Shown here in pieces: positions 1 to 5,725 of a stretch of DNA of 7,108 bases. Source of the stretch: Candidatus Bathyarchaeota archaeon (GTDB taxonomy: Archaea; Thermoproteota; Bathyarchaeia; Hecatellales; Hecatellaceae); the NCBI GenBank assembly GCA_030669485.1, contig DAOVDL010000031.1:1-7108 (forward strand), read 5' to 3'. How positions within the stretch are numbered: the stretch's first letter is position 1; the number at the start of each line of letters is the position of its first letter. The notes beneath the pieces are model-generated. The model made no database searches. It was not told the DNA's origin and saw only the letters and a list, made by a program, of their open reading frames with translations. Position numbers and translations under genes: made by a program.

Positions 1-272
1 ACAGCACCTATTCTATGCGCAGAGGGATCAATCTTGTCAAGTAGTGGCAAAATTGTCACTTTGTGGGGTATGGTAACATTAAATCCTTTAACACTGAGGC
101 TTCTTAACCCATCAACGGCTTGGGCCAATCTCTCAGGAATAACCCTGAAAGCTACATAGATGCTGTTCAGCTCTGTTGCTTTGAAGGCAGAGTTGTGAAG
201 AAAAGGACTTATAGTATGCTCTACAGGATCGCCGATTATTGCATAGATCTTTGTTTCTCCATTTACGTGCAA
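1..272 (-). CDS. aroE: Shikimate 5-dehydrogenase, N-terminal part (cut by window edge)
   Basis: This gene encodes the N-terminal substrate-binding domain of shikimate dehydrogenase, which reduces 3-dehydroshikimate to shikimate with NADPH in the cytoplasm. Ninety codons are visible; the C-terminal NADP-binding Rossmann domain lies beyond position 1. Seen directly: GDPVEHTISPFLHNSAF at residues 14-30, which is the shikimate-carboxylate binding segment, with Thr20 and Ser22 in place of the usual Ser-x-Ser. GFNVTIPHK at residues 63-71 follows, and Lys71 is the expected catalytic lysine. The visible part ends in HRIGA, the usual lead-in to an NTV motif. The start is a TTG at 272, because the frame is closed upstream by a TGA and no ATG or GTG lies between that stop and the conserved region. 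A GGTGA just upstream supports it. The gene begins 4 nt after the dehydroquinate dehydratase stop, so it is co-transcribed and acts on the product of that enzyme. Confidence 0.93.
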   Translation of the reverse strand, partial: MHVNGETKIYAIIGDPVEHTISPFLHNSAFKATELNSIYVAFRVIPERLAQAVDGLRSLSVKGFNVTIPHKVTILPLLDKIDPSAHRIGA

Positions 273-276
273 TTTG

Positions 277-281
277 TCACC
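277..281 (-). promoter_or_regulatory. Ribosome binding site that fixes the TTG start of aroE
   Basis: GGTGA ends 4 nt before the TTG at 272. It matches the downstream half of the consensus GGAGGTGA and also contains the TGA stop of the preceding dehydratase gene. It supports the rare TTG start, since the reading frame offers no other initiation codon before an upstream stop. Confidence 0.6.
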
Positions 282-948
282 GTAGTGTATTGTAGATTTT
301 TTTCATTTCTCTAACAGTTAGTTGTCCTAGAGCTGACTCTTTGCCTCGGCTTACCGAGGCATAAGTGAAGCTTGACCCGAATAAGGGGGCTAGTAATCGG
401 GAGGGGATACCATATTTTCCCATGCAGAATGAAATTATGTTAACTTTTTTAGATGCTTCGGAAAGGAAGCTTAAAGGAGTTAAGTTATCTTTAAAATTGC
501 GTGCAGTTCCTACAAGTTTACAGATTTCTGCGCCTGCGGTTCTCTCCTCTTCTAAAACCTTTGATAGTGAAAGGGGAGAAGGCATAGACTTATAATTGTG
601 GTGAGAAATTATCGGTTTAGTGCCTTTTTCTTTCAAGGCTTCAACTATTTTTTTCAAATCCTGTGTATGGAGTTCTATGTCGATGTATTCGAAGCCAGCC
701 TCCGCTGCAGAGAGAAGTGATTGCAACCGCTCTTTAGAACGTTGATAACCGTCCTTTAGTAACCGCCTGTTTGTGCCGATGAGAGGAAGTGACGTGGTAT
801 CTCTGACTTTAAATGGTGAATATTGCTTTTGAGCGTAATCAAACCTTACCTCGATTAAATCAGCGTCCGCTTTCTCAGCTTTCTCAATCATCACCTTAAC
901 TGTGGTCAAGTCTCTACCGGTGATGACACCACAAACTTTGGAATTCAC
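277..948 (-). CDS. aroD: 3-dehydroquinate dehydratase, type I
   Basis: The 223-residue product dehydrates 3-dehydroquinate to 3-dehydroshikimate through a Schiff-base intermediate, the step between its two operon neighbours. The length fits the compact archaeal type I enzymes. Visible family motifs are EVRFDY at residues 33-38 (substrate-binding Glu and Arg), SHHNYK at 115-120 with His117 as the expected general acid/base, EICK at 141-144 with Lys144 as the Schiff-base lysine, and PSRLLAPLFGSS at 182-193 with Arg184 binding the substrate carboxylate. ESALGQL at 204-210 is the C-terminal active-site loop. The residue after the catalytic His is Asn rather than the more usual Asp. The start is GTG at 948; its last two bases begin the TGA stop of the upstream dehydroquinate synthase II gene (GTGA overlap), which implies translational coupling. 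A GGAGGAG lies 14 nt upstream of the start. The frame is closed by a TAA not far upstream, so no longer form is possible. Confidence 0.95.
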   Translation of the reverse strand: MNSKVCGVITGRDLTTVKVMIEKAEKADADLIEVRFDYAQKQYSPFKVRDTTSLPLIGTNRRLLKDGYQRSKERLQSLLSAAEAGFEYIDIELHTQDLKKIVEALKEKGTKPIISHHNYKSMPSPLSLSKVLEEERTAGAEICKLVGTARNFKDNLTPLSFLSEASKKVNIISFCMGKYGIPSRLLAPLFGSSFTYASVSRGKESALGQLTVREMKKIYNTLR

Positions 949-2036
949 CGTTCGACCACGGTCTCCTCCTTAACAAGTTCACCGAAGTGTCTGCCGCCAA
1001 GTTGGTGGTAAACAAGAACTTCGTCCCCTGCCTTGAGTTCGCGCACCGACTTTGAGCCTGTAGGGGTCACTAAGTGTATGGTCTCTGCATTCTGCAATAT
1101 GGTTTTAACCTTATGGCCTCTCACTTTGGCTTCTACAAGGATCAAAGGACGCCTTTCTATCTTTATCCTCCCAATTATCGCTGTCCGCATGTTGCTTGCT
1201 CTATCTAGAACAGAGACCTCCGCGCCAGCTTTCAGCTCTGAAAGGTATTTGGTTTTGCCATCTGCGGAGAGGATGTAAAGTGAGACCGGCCCAGCGTTGA
1301 CCCGAAAGGGCCTTGGTTCAACATGTGGATTAAGTTCAACCTCAGCCTGAACTAGGAAGAGACCAGAAGACTGGCATCCTACTAAAATTCCTTCGCCTGC
1401 GATCATGAGGTCGCAGGTGTCTACGCAAACTCGTGCTCCTAACCCGAGTTCCTTGCAAGATAGAATCTTAGCGGGTGTGAGAATTATTTTGTTGACTTTA
1501 ACTCGCTTTTCTCCTCGAGTTTCAAGTTTTGTCATCATTGAAGCAACTTTTGTCACATCTTCTACTTTGCTCGTCTTTAAGACAACTCCGTCAACACCGA
1601 GCTCAAGAGAGCCCAAAGCAAGCTTCGCAGCCTTGAGATCTGAGACCTCTGCCAGAAGTTTGCTTTTACCCTGTAGCTTTGCAATTAGGTTCTCAAGAGG
1701 AATAACCTTCCAATTAGGACAACTGACTATAATATAATCTACACCTCGAGAGGCTGCTTTGTAGACCTCATTTTCATCAGCTCTATTTTTAACGGTCCGC
1801 CTTATGCAATTCTTCTTCCCTGTAGCTTTACTTCTTTTAATCTCGCTTGCAGTAGGAGCATTAAGTAGAAGTATATCCGAGTTTTCTTTTGATGCGGTTC
1901 GTAGACCTAAGGTTTTTGCTACTTTGATGTTTGCTTTTTTTGTTACGATGGTTGGGTGCAAATCTTTGAATCTGCTTAGAATGGCAGCAGCTCTCTTAGG
2001 AAGAGAGTTAGTTACCTCTATCCAAAGTTCTTTCAT
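945..2036 (-). CDS. aroB': 3-dehydroquinate synthase II (archaeal AroB')
   Basis: The 363-residue product belongs to the archaeal dehydroquinate synthase II family (M. jannaschii MJ1249 type), which is unrelated to classical AroB. From family knowledge, it carries out NAD-dependent oxidative deamination and cyclisation of 2-amino-3,7-dideoxy-D-threo-hept-6-ulosonate to 3-dehydroquinate. In the sequence, the family signature is in the middle of the protein: LGLGARVCVDTCDLM at residues 197-211, GEGILVGCQSSGLFLVQAE at 214-232 and RPFRVNAGPVSLYI at 242-255. The C-terminal part (about 260-355) is beta-rich, with two similar LSELKAGAEV and VRELKAGDEV segments. The N-terminal part starts with KELWIE, as is usual in this family. 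The ATG at 2036 overlaps the TAA stop of the upstream ADTH synthase gene by one base (TAATG). Being immediately after the enzyme that makes its substrate removes most doubt about function. Confidence 0.96.
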   Translation of the reverse strand: MKELWIEVTNSLPKRAAAILSRFKDLHPTIVTKKANIKVAKTLGLRTASKENSDILLLNAPTASEIKRSKATGKKNCIRRTVKNRADENEVYKAASRGVDYIIVSCPNWKVIPLENLIAKLQGKSKLLAEVSDLKAAKLALGSLELGVDGVVLKTSKVEDVTKVASMMTKLETRGEKRVKVNKIILTPAKILSCKELGLGARVCVDTCDLMIAGEGILVGCQSSGLFLVQAEVELNPHVEPRPFRVNAGPVSLYILSADGKTKYLSELKAGAEVSVLDRASNMRTAIIGRIKIERRPLILVEAKVRGHKVKTILQNAETIHLVTPTGSKSVRELKAGDEVLVYHQLGGRHFGELVKEETVVER

Positions 2037-2821
2037 TAGTTCTCACTAAGGAATTTCATGGCCTCGTTCACATCGGTCTTCCGGTGAACAATGGCGTTTA
2101 ATGCTTTAACCATTCCCGTAGGGTTCGGATGTTGGAAGATGTTTCTCCCTATCGAGATGCCCACACTTCCCGCCTGCATAGCACCGTGAACCATCTCCAA
2201 AAACTCTCTTTCCGTTTCAACTTTCGGTCCACCCGCTATGACTACCGGGATAGGGCAGCCTTTAATAACATCTCTGAAACTTTCCACTGACCCTGTGTAC
2301 ACAGTCTTAACGATGTCTGCTCCTATCTCCGCTGCAACTCTTGCAGCATGTTTTACTAGGTCAAGATTGTGTTCACTAGTGACCTTAGGTCCACGTGGGT
2401 ACATCATAGCGAGAAGTGGCATTCCAAGCCTGTCACATTCGTCCGAGATTTTGCCTACCGTTTGCAGCATTTCATGCTCCTGTTCAGATCCAACGTTTAC
2501 ATGTACAGAGACTGCATCAGCACCTAGCCTCAAAGCTTCTTCAATGCTACAGACTTCGACCTTCCTATTAGGATTGAGGCTAATATCTGTGCTTCCCACC
2601 AAATGAACTATAAGACCCAATCTGCCTGTGTCAACACACCTGGCTATACCCTTATGAATAACTATAGCATCAGCGCGGCCTTTTCGAAGCTTATCTACAA
2701 TCGTCTGCATATCAGCAATGCCTGTTATAGGACCTTGGGTGAACCCATGATCCATAGGAACCATCACTGATTTACCGTCGTCCCTAAAGATTCTGCGAAG
2801 TCTTCTTTTTTTCCCTATCAT
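2036..2821 (-). CDS. aroA': 2-amino-3,7-dideoxy-D-threo-hept-6-ulosonate (ADTH) synthase
   Basis: The 261-residue class I aldolase/transaldolase is of the MJ0400 type. From family knowledge, it joins aspartate semialdehyde to the ketone fragment of 6-deoxy-5-ketofructose 1-phosphate, the first committed step of the archaeal aromatic pathway. The TIM-barrel motifs are visible: VPMDHG at residues 21-26, IVIHKG at 53-58, YPRGP at 141-145 with Tyr141 as the likely acid/base, VKTVYTG at 171-177 with Lys172 as the Schiff-base lysine, IAGGPK at 195-200 and SIGRNIFQ at 223-230 (phosphate binding). The lysine and tyrosine are 31 residues apart. Fructose-bisphosphate aldolases share this fold, and motif reading alone cannot fully exclude that role. 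The neighbours favour ADTH synthase: the gene for its co-substrate lies directly upstream and the next pathway enzyme directly downstream. The start is ATG at 2821, with AAAGGTGA placed about 9 nt before it in the 17-nt gap. Confidence 0.93.
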   Translation of the reverse strand: MIGKKRRLRRIFRDDGKSVMVPMDHGFTQGPITGIADMQTIVDKLRKGRADAIVIHKGIARCVDTGRLGLIVHLVGSTDISLNPNRKVEVCSIEEALRLGADAVSVHVNVGSEQEHEMLQTVGKISDECDRLGMPLLAMMYPRGPKVTSEHNLDLVKHAARVAAEIGADIVKTVYTGSVESFRDVIKGCPIPVVIAGGPKVETEREFLEMVHGAMQAGSVGISIGRNIFQHPNPTGMVKALNAIVHRKTDVNEAMKFLSEN

Positions 2822-2838
2822 GGTTTCGCTTCACCTTT

Positions 2839-3879
2839 CTACAGGTAGCCTTTAGCTTTGAGGAGTTCTGCATTAAGGATTGAGCATCCTGCAGCCCCAC
2901 GAAGAGTATTATGTCCAAGGACTACATACTTGATTCCATCCAAGGCTAGGTCTCGTCTGACACGGCCTACAACTACTGCCATTCCTCTGCCCTCCATCCG
3001 ATCCAGCCTAGGTTGCGGTCGGTAGTCATTACGCTTCACTACTATTGGAGCCTCAGGAGCGGAGGGTAGTTTTAGTTTCTGAGGTTCAGCCCTGAACTTT
3101 TCCATTACATCTATGACTTCCTCCGGTTCTGCCTTCTGCTCGGTTTCAACGAAAACAGCCTCTGTATGTCCATCTATGACTTGAACTCGATGACAACTGG
3201 CAGAGATCTTAAACGTTGCAGGTTTCATCGGTTGGCCTAATATCTTCTGCGCTTCGTCTTGAACTTTCTCTTCTTCAGATTCGATGTACGGTATCACGTT
3301 GTCGAGTATTTCTATTGCTGCAACTCCGGGGTATCCCGCTCCAGATAGGGCCTGCATCGTGGAGACAAGAACTCTCTTCAGGCCGAAGCTACTGTATATC
3401 GGTTTAAGAGAAAGGCTTAACACTGCAACTGTGCAGTTGGGGTTAGTGGCTATTGCACCATCCCAGCCGCGGTTCCTTCGCTGTTCTTCAATAAGCGATA
3501 TATGATCTGCATTGGCCTCTGGGTTTAGGAGTGGTACATCCGGTTCCATCCTGTGAGCTCTAGCGTTGCTTAGGACAGTAATGCCTGCTCTGGCGAAGGA
3601 TTCTTCAACTCCCTTAGCTATATCTGAAGGTAAGGCAGAGAAAGCCAGCTCAACATCACCTACTGCCTTTGGATCCATTGATAAGACGTCCATATCTCCA
3701 ACTTCTGGAGACATCTCTTGATCTAAAACCCATTTAGCCACTTTTGAGTATTTTTTTCCTGCAGATCTTTCAGACGCCGCTAGAGCAGTCAATTCAAACC
3801 AAGGATGTTCTTCCAGAAGCTTAATGAATCGCTGTCCAACCATTCCTGTTGCGCCTAAAACTGCAGCTTTCTTTTTCAC
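2839..3879 (-). CDS. asd: Aspartate-semialdehyde dehydrogenase (archaeal type)
   Basis: The 346-residue enzyme reduces L-4-aspartyl phosphate to L-aspartate 4-semialdehyde with NADPH. Seen directly: GATGMVGQRF at residues 9-18 (Rossmann nucleotide-binding loop), SALPS at 81-85, ATNPNCTVA at 144-152 with catalytic Cys149, TMQALSGAG at 174-182 with Gln176, and SCHRVQVIDGHTE at 228-240 with substrate-binding Arg231 and acid/base His238. GHNTLRGAAG near the C-terminus is typical of the archaeal/fungal branch, as is the length. The start is GTG at 3879, overlapping the TGA stop of the aspartate kinase gene (GTGA), with AAGGAGG upstream inside the end of that gene. Its product is the direct substrate of the ADTH synthase encoded 17 nt downstream. 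It also feeds lysine, threonine and methionine synthesis, so this enzyme sits at a branch point. Confidence 0.96.
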   Translation of the reverse strand: MKKKAAVLGATGMVGQRFIKLLEEHPWFELTALAASERSAGKKYSKVAKWVLDQEMSPEVGDMDVLSMDPKAVGDVELAFSALPSDIAKGVEESFARAGITVLSNARAHRMEPDVPLLNPEANADHISLIEEQRRNRGWDGAIATNPNCTVAVLSLSLKPIYSSFGLKRVLVSTMQALSGAGYPGVAAIEILDNVIPYIESEEEKVQDEAQKILGQPMKPATFKISASCHRVQVIDGHTEAVFVETEQKAEPEEVIDVMEKFRAEPQKLKLPSAPEAPIVVKRNDYRPQPRLDRMEGRGMAVVVGRVRRDLALDGIKYVVLGHNTLRGAAGCSILNAELLKAKGYL

Positions 3880-5114
3880 CAGTTCAGATTCCCTCCTTCC
3901 TTTTTTATGCGGTTCAAACCCTTCTCTATGAGGCTTAGTGCCTTATTCCTATCCTTCCAAGGTATAAATACTCTAACTGAGGAGCTGATGGTCATTACAC
4001 CGTAGAGGTTTATGCCATGTTTTGATAGAGGAGCCACCACGGTATCAACAATGCCGGGCATCTTCTCTAACTCTTGACCTGAGATCAGAATCATAGCCAA
4101 CGGATTAAAACTATGGATCGCTTTAGCCACTTTCTGAGTCTTTATAAGGTTGTGGAGGCGCTGAATAAAATCTGCAGGCTGTTGTAAATAAAATAGTATA
4201 GATGACTGGGCGACTGAAAGACCGAGAATCTCGGCCTTTGATGATGCTGCTTCAGTAGCTATATTTGCTAAGGTCTCTGGAGAGGATGCCTCATTACCTA
4301 CAATAGTCACCATGGAGAGCTGCTTACTGTGGATGTTGGCTTTTAAATCCATATTCACTATCCCTTTTATAAGGGTGCCGTGAGAGAGATCCTTATCATT
4401 AAATCCTACTACTCGTAATGTAAGAGAATCAGTTTTATAACGCAGAGACTGAGGATGAAGCACCTTTGCGCCAGCTGAGCTGAGGTTAAACATCTCTTCT
4501 GCGTCTAACGTATCAATTGTCTCCGCAGCTGGTACTATCTTTGGGTCTCCTGAAAGAACGCCGTTTACGTCCTTCACAAAGATCACTTCCTTGGCGCCAG
4601 TGAATCGGCCTAGGATCACAGCTGTAACATCACTTCCCCCACGACCAAGAGTTGTTACCCTCCCTTCCGGTGAGAGACCGATGAATCCGGGTACGACAAT
4701 TACCTCTCCTCCTTTCAATAGGCGTTTGATCTTCCCAACTATAGTTTGCTCTGTTTTTGCTAAGTTCACTTTCGCGTTACCAAACGTGGAGTCTGTATGA
4801 ATTGGCCAAATATCTGAAGACGGATCGATAGCTATTGCTCTCAAACCTAAACTCTTTAAGGCTGTAACCATCAGTCTCGCAGATGTTCTCTCACCCATAG
4901 ATAGAACATCATCGATGTCCATCTTTGAGACATCTTCTGAGCTTAATTCCTGCGTCAGTTTAAGTAAGTTGTCAGTGACACCTGTTAAGGCAGAGACAAC
5001 TAGAATTACTTTTTTGCCTTTCCTGACTTCTGCAGCTACCTTCTGTGCAGCCGATGTTATATTAGATGGAGTTGAAAGGCATGAACCGCCAAATTTAACG
5101 ATGAGAACCGCCAT
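3876..5114 (-). CDS. lysC: Aspartate kinase with C-terminal ACT domains
   Basis: The 412-residue monofunctional aspartokinase phosphorylates L-aspartate to 4-aspartyl phosphate with ATP. The amino-acid kinase domain covers about residues 1-250: KFGGSC at 7-12, SMGER at 72-76, GFIG at 143-146, TTLGRGGSDVTA at 154-165 and the ATP-binding segment KDVNGVLSGDPK at 181-192, followed by AKVLHPQSL at 216-224. Two ACT domains follow, at about 266-330 and 340-408; the second shows a clear ACT pattern (MPGIVDTVVAPLSKHGINL, then ISSS). ACT domains in this family mediate feedback by aspartate-family amino acids; the effector cannot be read from the sequence. This is the first gene of the aspartate-to-shikimate operon. 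The start is ATG at 5114, with GAGGTG 9 nt upstream. No homoserine dehydrogenase domain is fused, and the kinase ends at the GTGA overlap with asd. Confidence 0.96.
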   Translation of the reverse strand: MAVLIVKFGGSCLSTPSNITSAAQKVAAEVRKGKKVILVVSALTGVTDNLLKLTQELSSEDVSKMDIDDVLSMGERTSARLMVTALKSLGLRAIAIDPSSDIWPIHTDSTFGNAKVNLAKTEQTIVGKIKRLLKGGEVIVVPGFIGLSPEGRVTTLGRGGSDVTAVILGRFTGAKEVIFVKDVNGVLSGDPKIVPAAETIDTLDAEEMFNLSSAGAKVLHPQSLRYKTDSLTLRVVGFNDKDLSHGTLIKGIVNMDLKANIHSKQLSMVTIVGNEASSPETLANIATEAASSKAEILGLSVAQSSILFYLQQPADFIQRLHNLIKTQKVAKAIHSFNPLAMILISGQELEKMPGIVDTVVAPLSKHGINLYGVMTISSSVRVFIPWKDRNKALSLIEKGLNRIKKEGGNLNW

Positions 5115-5172
5115 TTCCTAGGCCACCTCGAATTGGGAGAAATTAGTTTGGCAGATGCTAGGCTTACAGTTG

Positions 5173-5184
5173 TTTATACATAAG
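5173..5184 (-). promoter_or_regulatory. Candidate archaeal TATA box for the lysC-aroE operon
   Basis: On the minus strand this reads CTTATGTATAAA, the best TATA-like element upstream of the aspartate kinase gene. A transcript starting about 25 nt downstream would begin near 5150 and leave a leader of about 35 nt that includes the GAGGTG ribosome binding site at 5124-5129. Other AT-rich stretches occur nearby (around 5190-5204 and 5262-5275), so the choice is tentative. Confidence 0.4.
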
Positions 5185-5204
5185 CCATGGGGTACAATAA
5201 ACAA

Positions 5205-5234
5205 AAGGCCCCCTGAAAACATAAGACCCCCTGA
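5205..5234. repeat. Pair of 12-bp direct repeats in the divergent promoter region
   Basis: AAGGCCCCCTGA at 5205-5216 and AAGACCCCCTGA at 5223-5234 match at 11 of 12 positions and are spaced 18 bp start to start. They are the most GC-rich segments of an otherwise AT-rich region between two divergent genes. They lie about 20-60 bp upstream of the candidate minus-strand TATA box and 50-80 bp upstream of the plus-strand one. This is the kind of position expected for a regulator binding to two half sites, but no regulator is encoded in the window and the function is inferred only from position. Confidence 0.55.
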
Positions 5235-5285
5235 CTGACAACAACCTAAGCCTCCTATGATTTTGACAATAAGACATACGATCCC

Positions 5286-5294
5286 TATTTAAAT
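5286..5294 (+). promoter_or_regulatory. TATA-like box for the small plus-strand gene
   Basis: TATTTAAAT is centred near 5290. At the usual archaeal spacing of about 26 nt, transcription would begin near 5315, which coincides with the GTG that opens the reading frame. The message would then be leaderless, or carry a leader of about 15 nt if translation begins at the TTG at 5330. Confidence 0.5.
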
Positions 5295-5314
5295 GTGTTG
5301 TTGTACTGCTTTAT

Positions 5315-5680
5315 GTGTTGGGAGCAACCTTGAGTGAAACCTCGATTATACATTGCAAGGTTATTGCCGTCCACCCTTTCCACGATGCCTATGGTAACGA
5401 GTTCGTATGCGTGGAGTTCGGCTTAGAGGCTCAAAAGCCGCCTAGTGTCACATCTATGCCACAAACTCTTCCATCTGAGATATCCGCTGTAATGCCCGTA
5501 ATTAGGCAGATACCTAAGCTATTTCCACAGGCGAGACAATATAATAACCGGCTTGTTCTATATCTCACTCCCAAAGAATGGGAAATTATGCGGCGAAAAT
5601 ACAATTACGGCGAAGAAGCTCAGATAAAGGTCGATAATAGAGATGGTTCTATACATCTACAGTTAATAGGTAGCACTTGA
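5315..5680 (+). CDS. Small conserved-looking protein of unknown function, possibly arcadin-1 family
   Basis: The product has 121 residues if started at the GTG at 5315. The TTG at 5330 is an alternative, giving 116 residues, with GGGAG at 5320-5324 only 5 nt before it; the TATA-like box favours a transcript beginning near 5315, so both remain open. There is no signal peptide or membrane segment. The predicted pattern is an N-terminal beta region (IIHCKVIAVHPF, then NEFVCVEFGL), a proline-rich linker, a short helix (ISAVMPVIRQIPKLFPQ), a strand NRLVLYLTPKEWEIM and a C-terminal beta pair (AQIKVD, SIHLQLIG). The DAYGNE turn and the LTPKEWE segment resemble my memory of archaeal proteins annotated as arcadin 1, a partner of the actin homologue crenactin, but I cannot verify this. 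The gene is alone on its strand, divergent from lysC and convergent with the phosphatase gene, so its neighbours give no functional clue. The well-placed promoter and protein-like composition make it a convincing gene. Confidence 0.75.
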   Translation: MLGATLSETSIIHCKVIAVHPFHDAYGNEFVCVEFGLEAQKPPSVTSMPQTLPSEISAVMPVIRQIPKLFPQARQYNNRLVLYLTPKEWEIMRRKYNYGEEAQIKVDNRDGSIHLQLIGST

Positions 5681-5725
5681 CATTAGGAAGTTCAAAGAAT
5701 GATTTAAAATTTAACATGGTTACAC

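Noticed and set aside
120..314. Plus-strand open frame near the start of the window
   Set aside because: The minus strand here encodes the N-terminus of shikimate dehydrogenase with its catalytic lysine motif, which explains the sequence better.
1405..1737. Plus-strand open frame opposite dehydroquinate synthase II
   Set aside because: It lies wholly inside a well-supported minus-strand gene and has Ser/Arg/Leu-rich shadow composition without any motif.
2238..2606. Plus-strand open frame opposite ADTH synthase
   Set aside because: It is antisense to the catalytic lysine and tyrosine region of a clear aldolase-family gene and has no recognisable domain.
2036..2821. Fructose-bisphosphate aldolase class I as the product of the aldolase-family gene
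   Set aside because: The fold and Schiff-base lysine are shared, but the position between aspartate-semialdehyde dehydrogenase and dehydroquinate synthase II points to ADTH synthase.
5263..5291. TTGACA, 17-nt spacer, TATTTA: a look-alike of a bacterial sigma-70 promoter
   Set aside because: The spacing and boxes look good, but the gene content is archaeal, and the TATTTAAAT part already serves as a TATA box at archaeal distance from the start. It would matter only if the organism proved to be a bacterium.
5681..5725. Possible bidirectional terminator between the two convergent genes
   Set aside because: The 45-nt gap contains a TTTAAAATTTAA stretch but no convincing hairpin and no long T-run on either strand, so no terminator is called.
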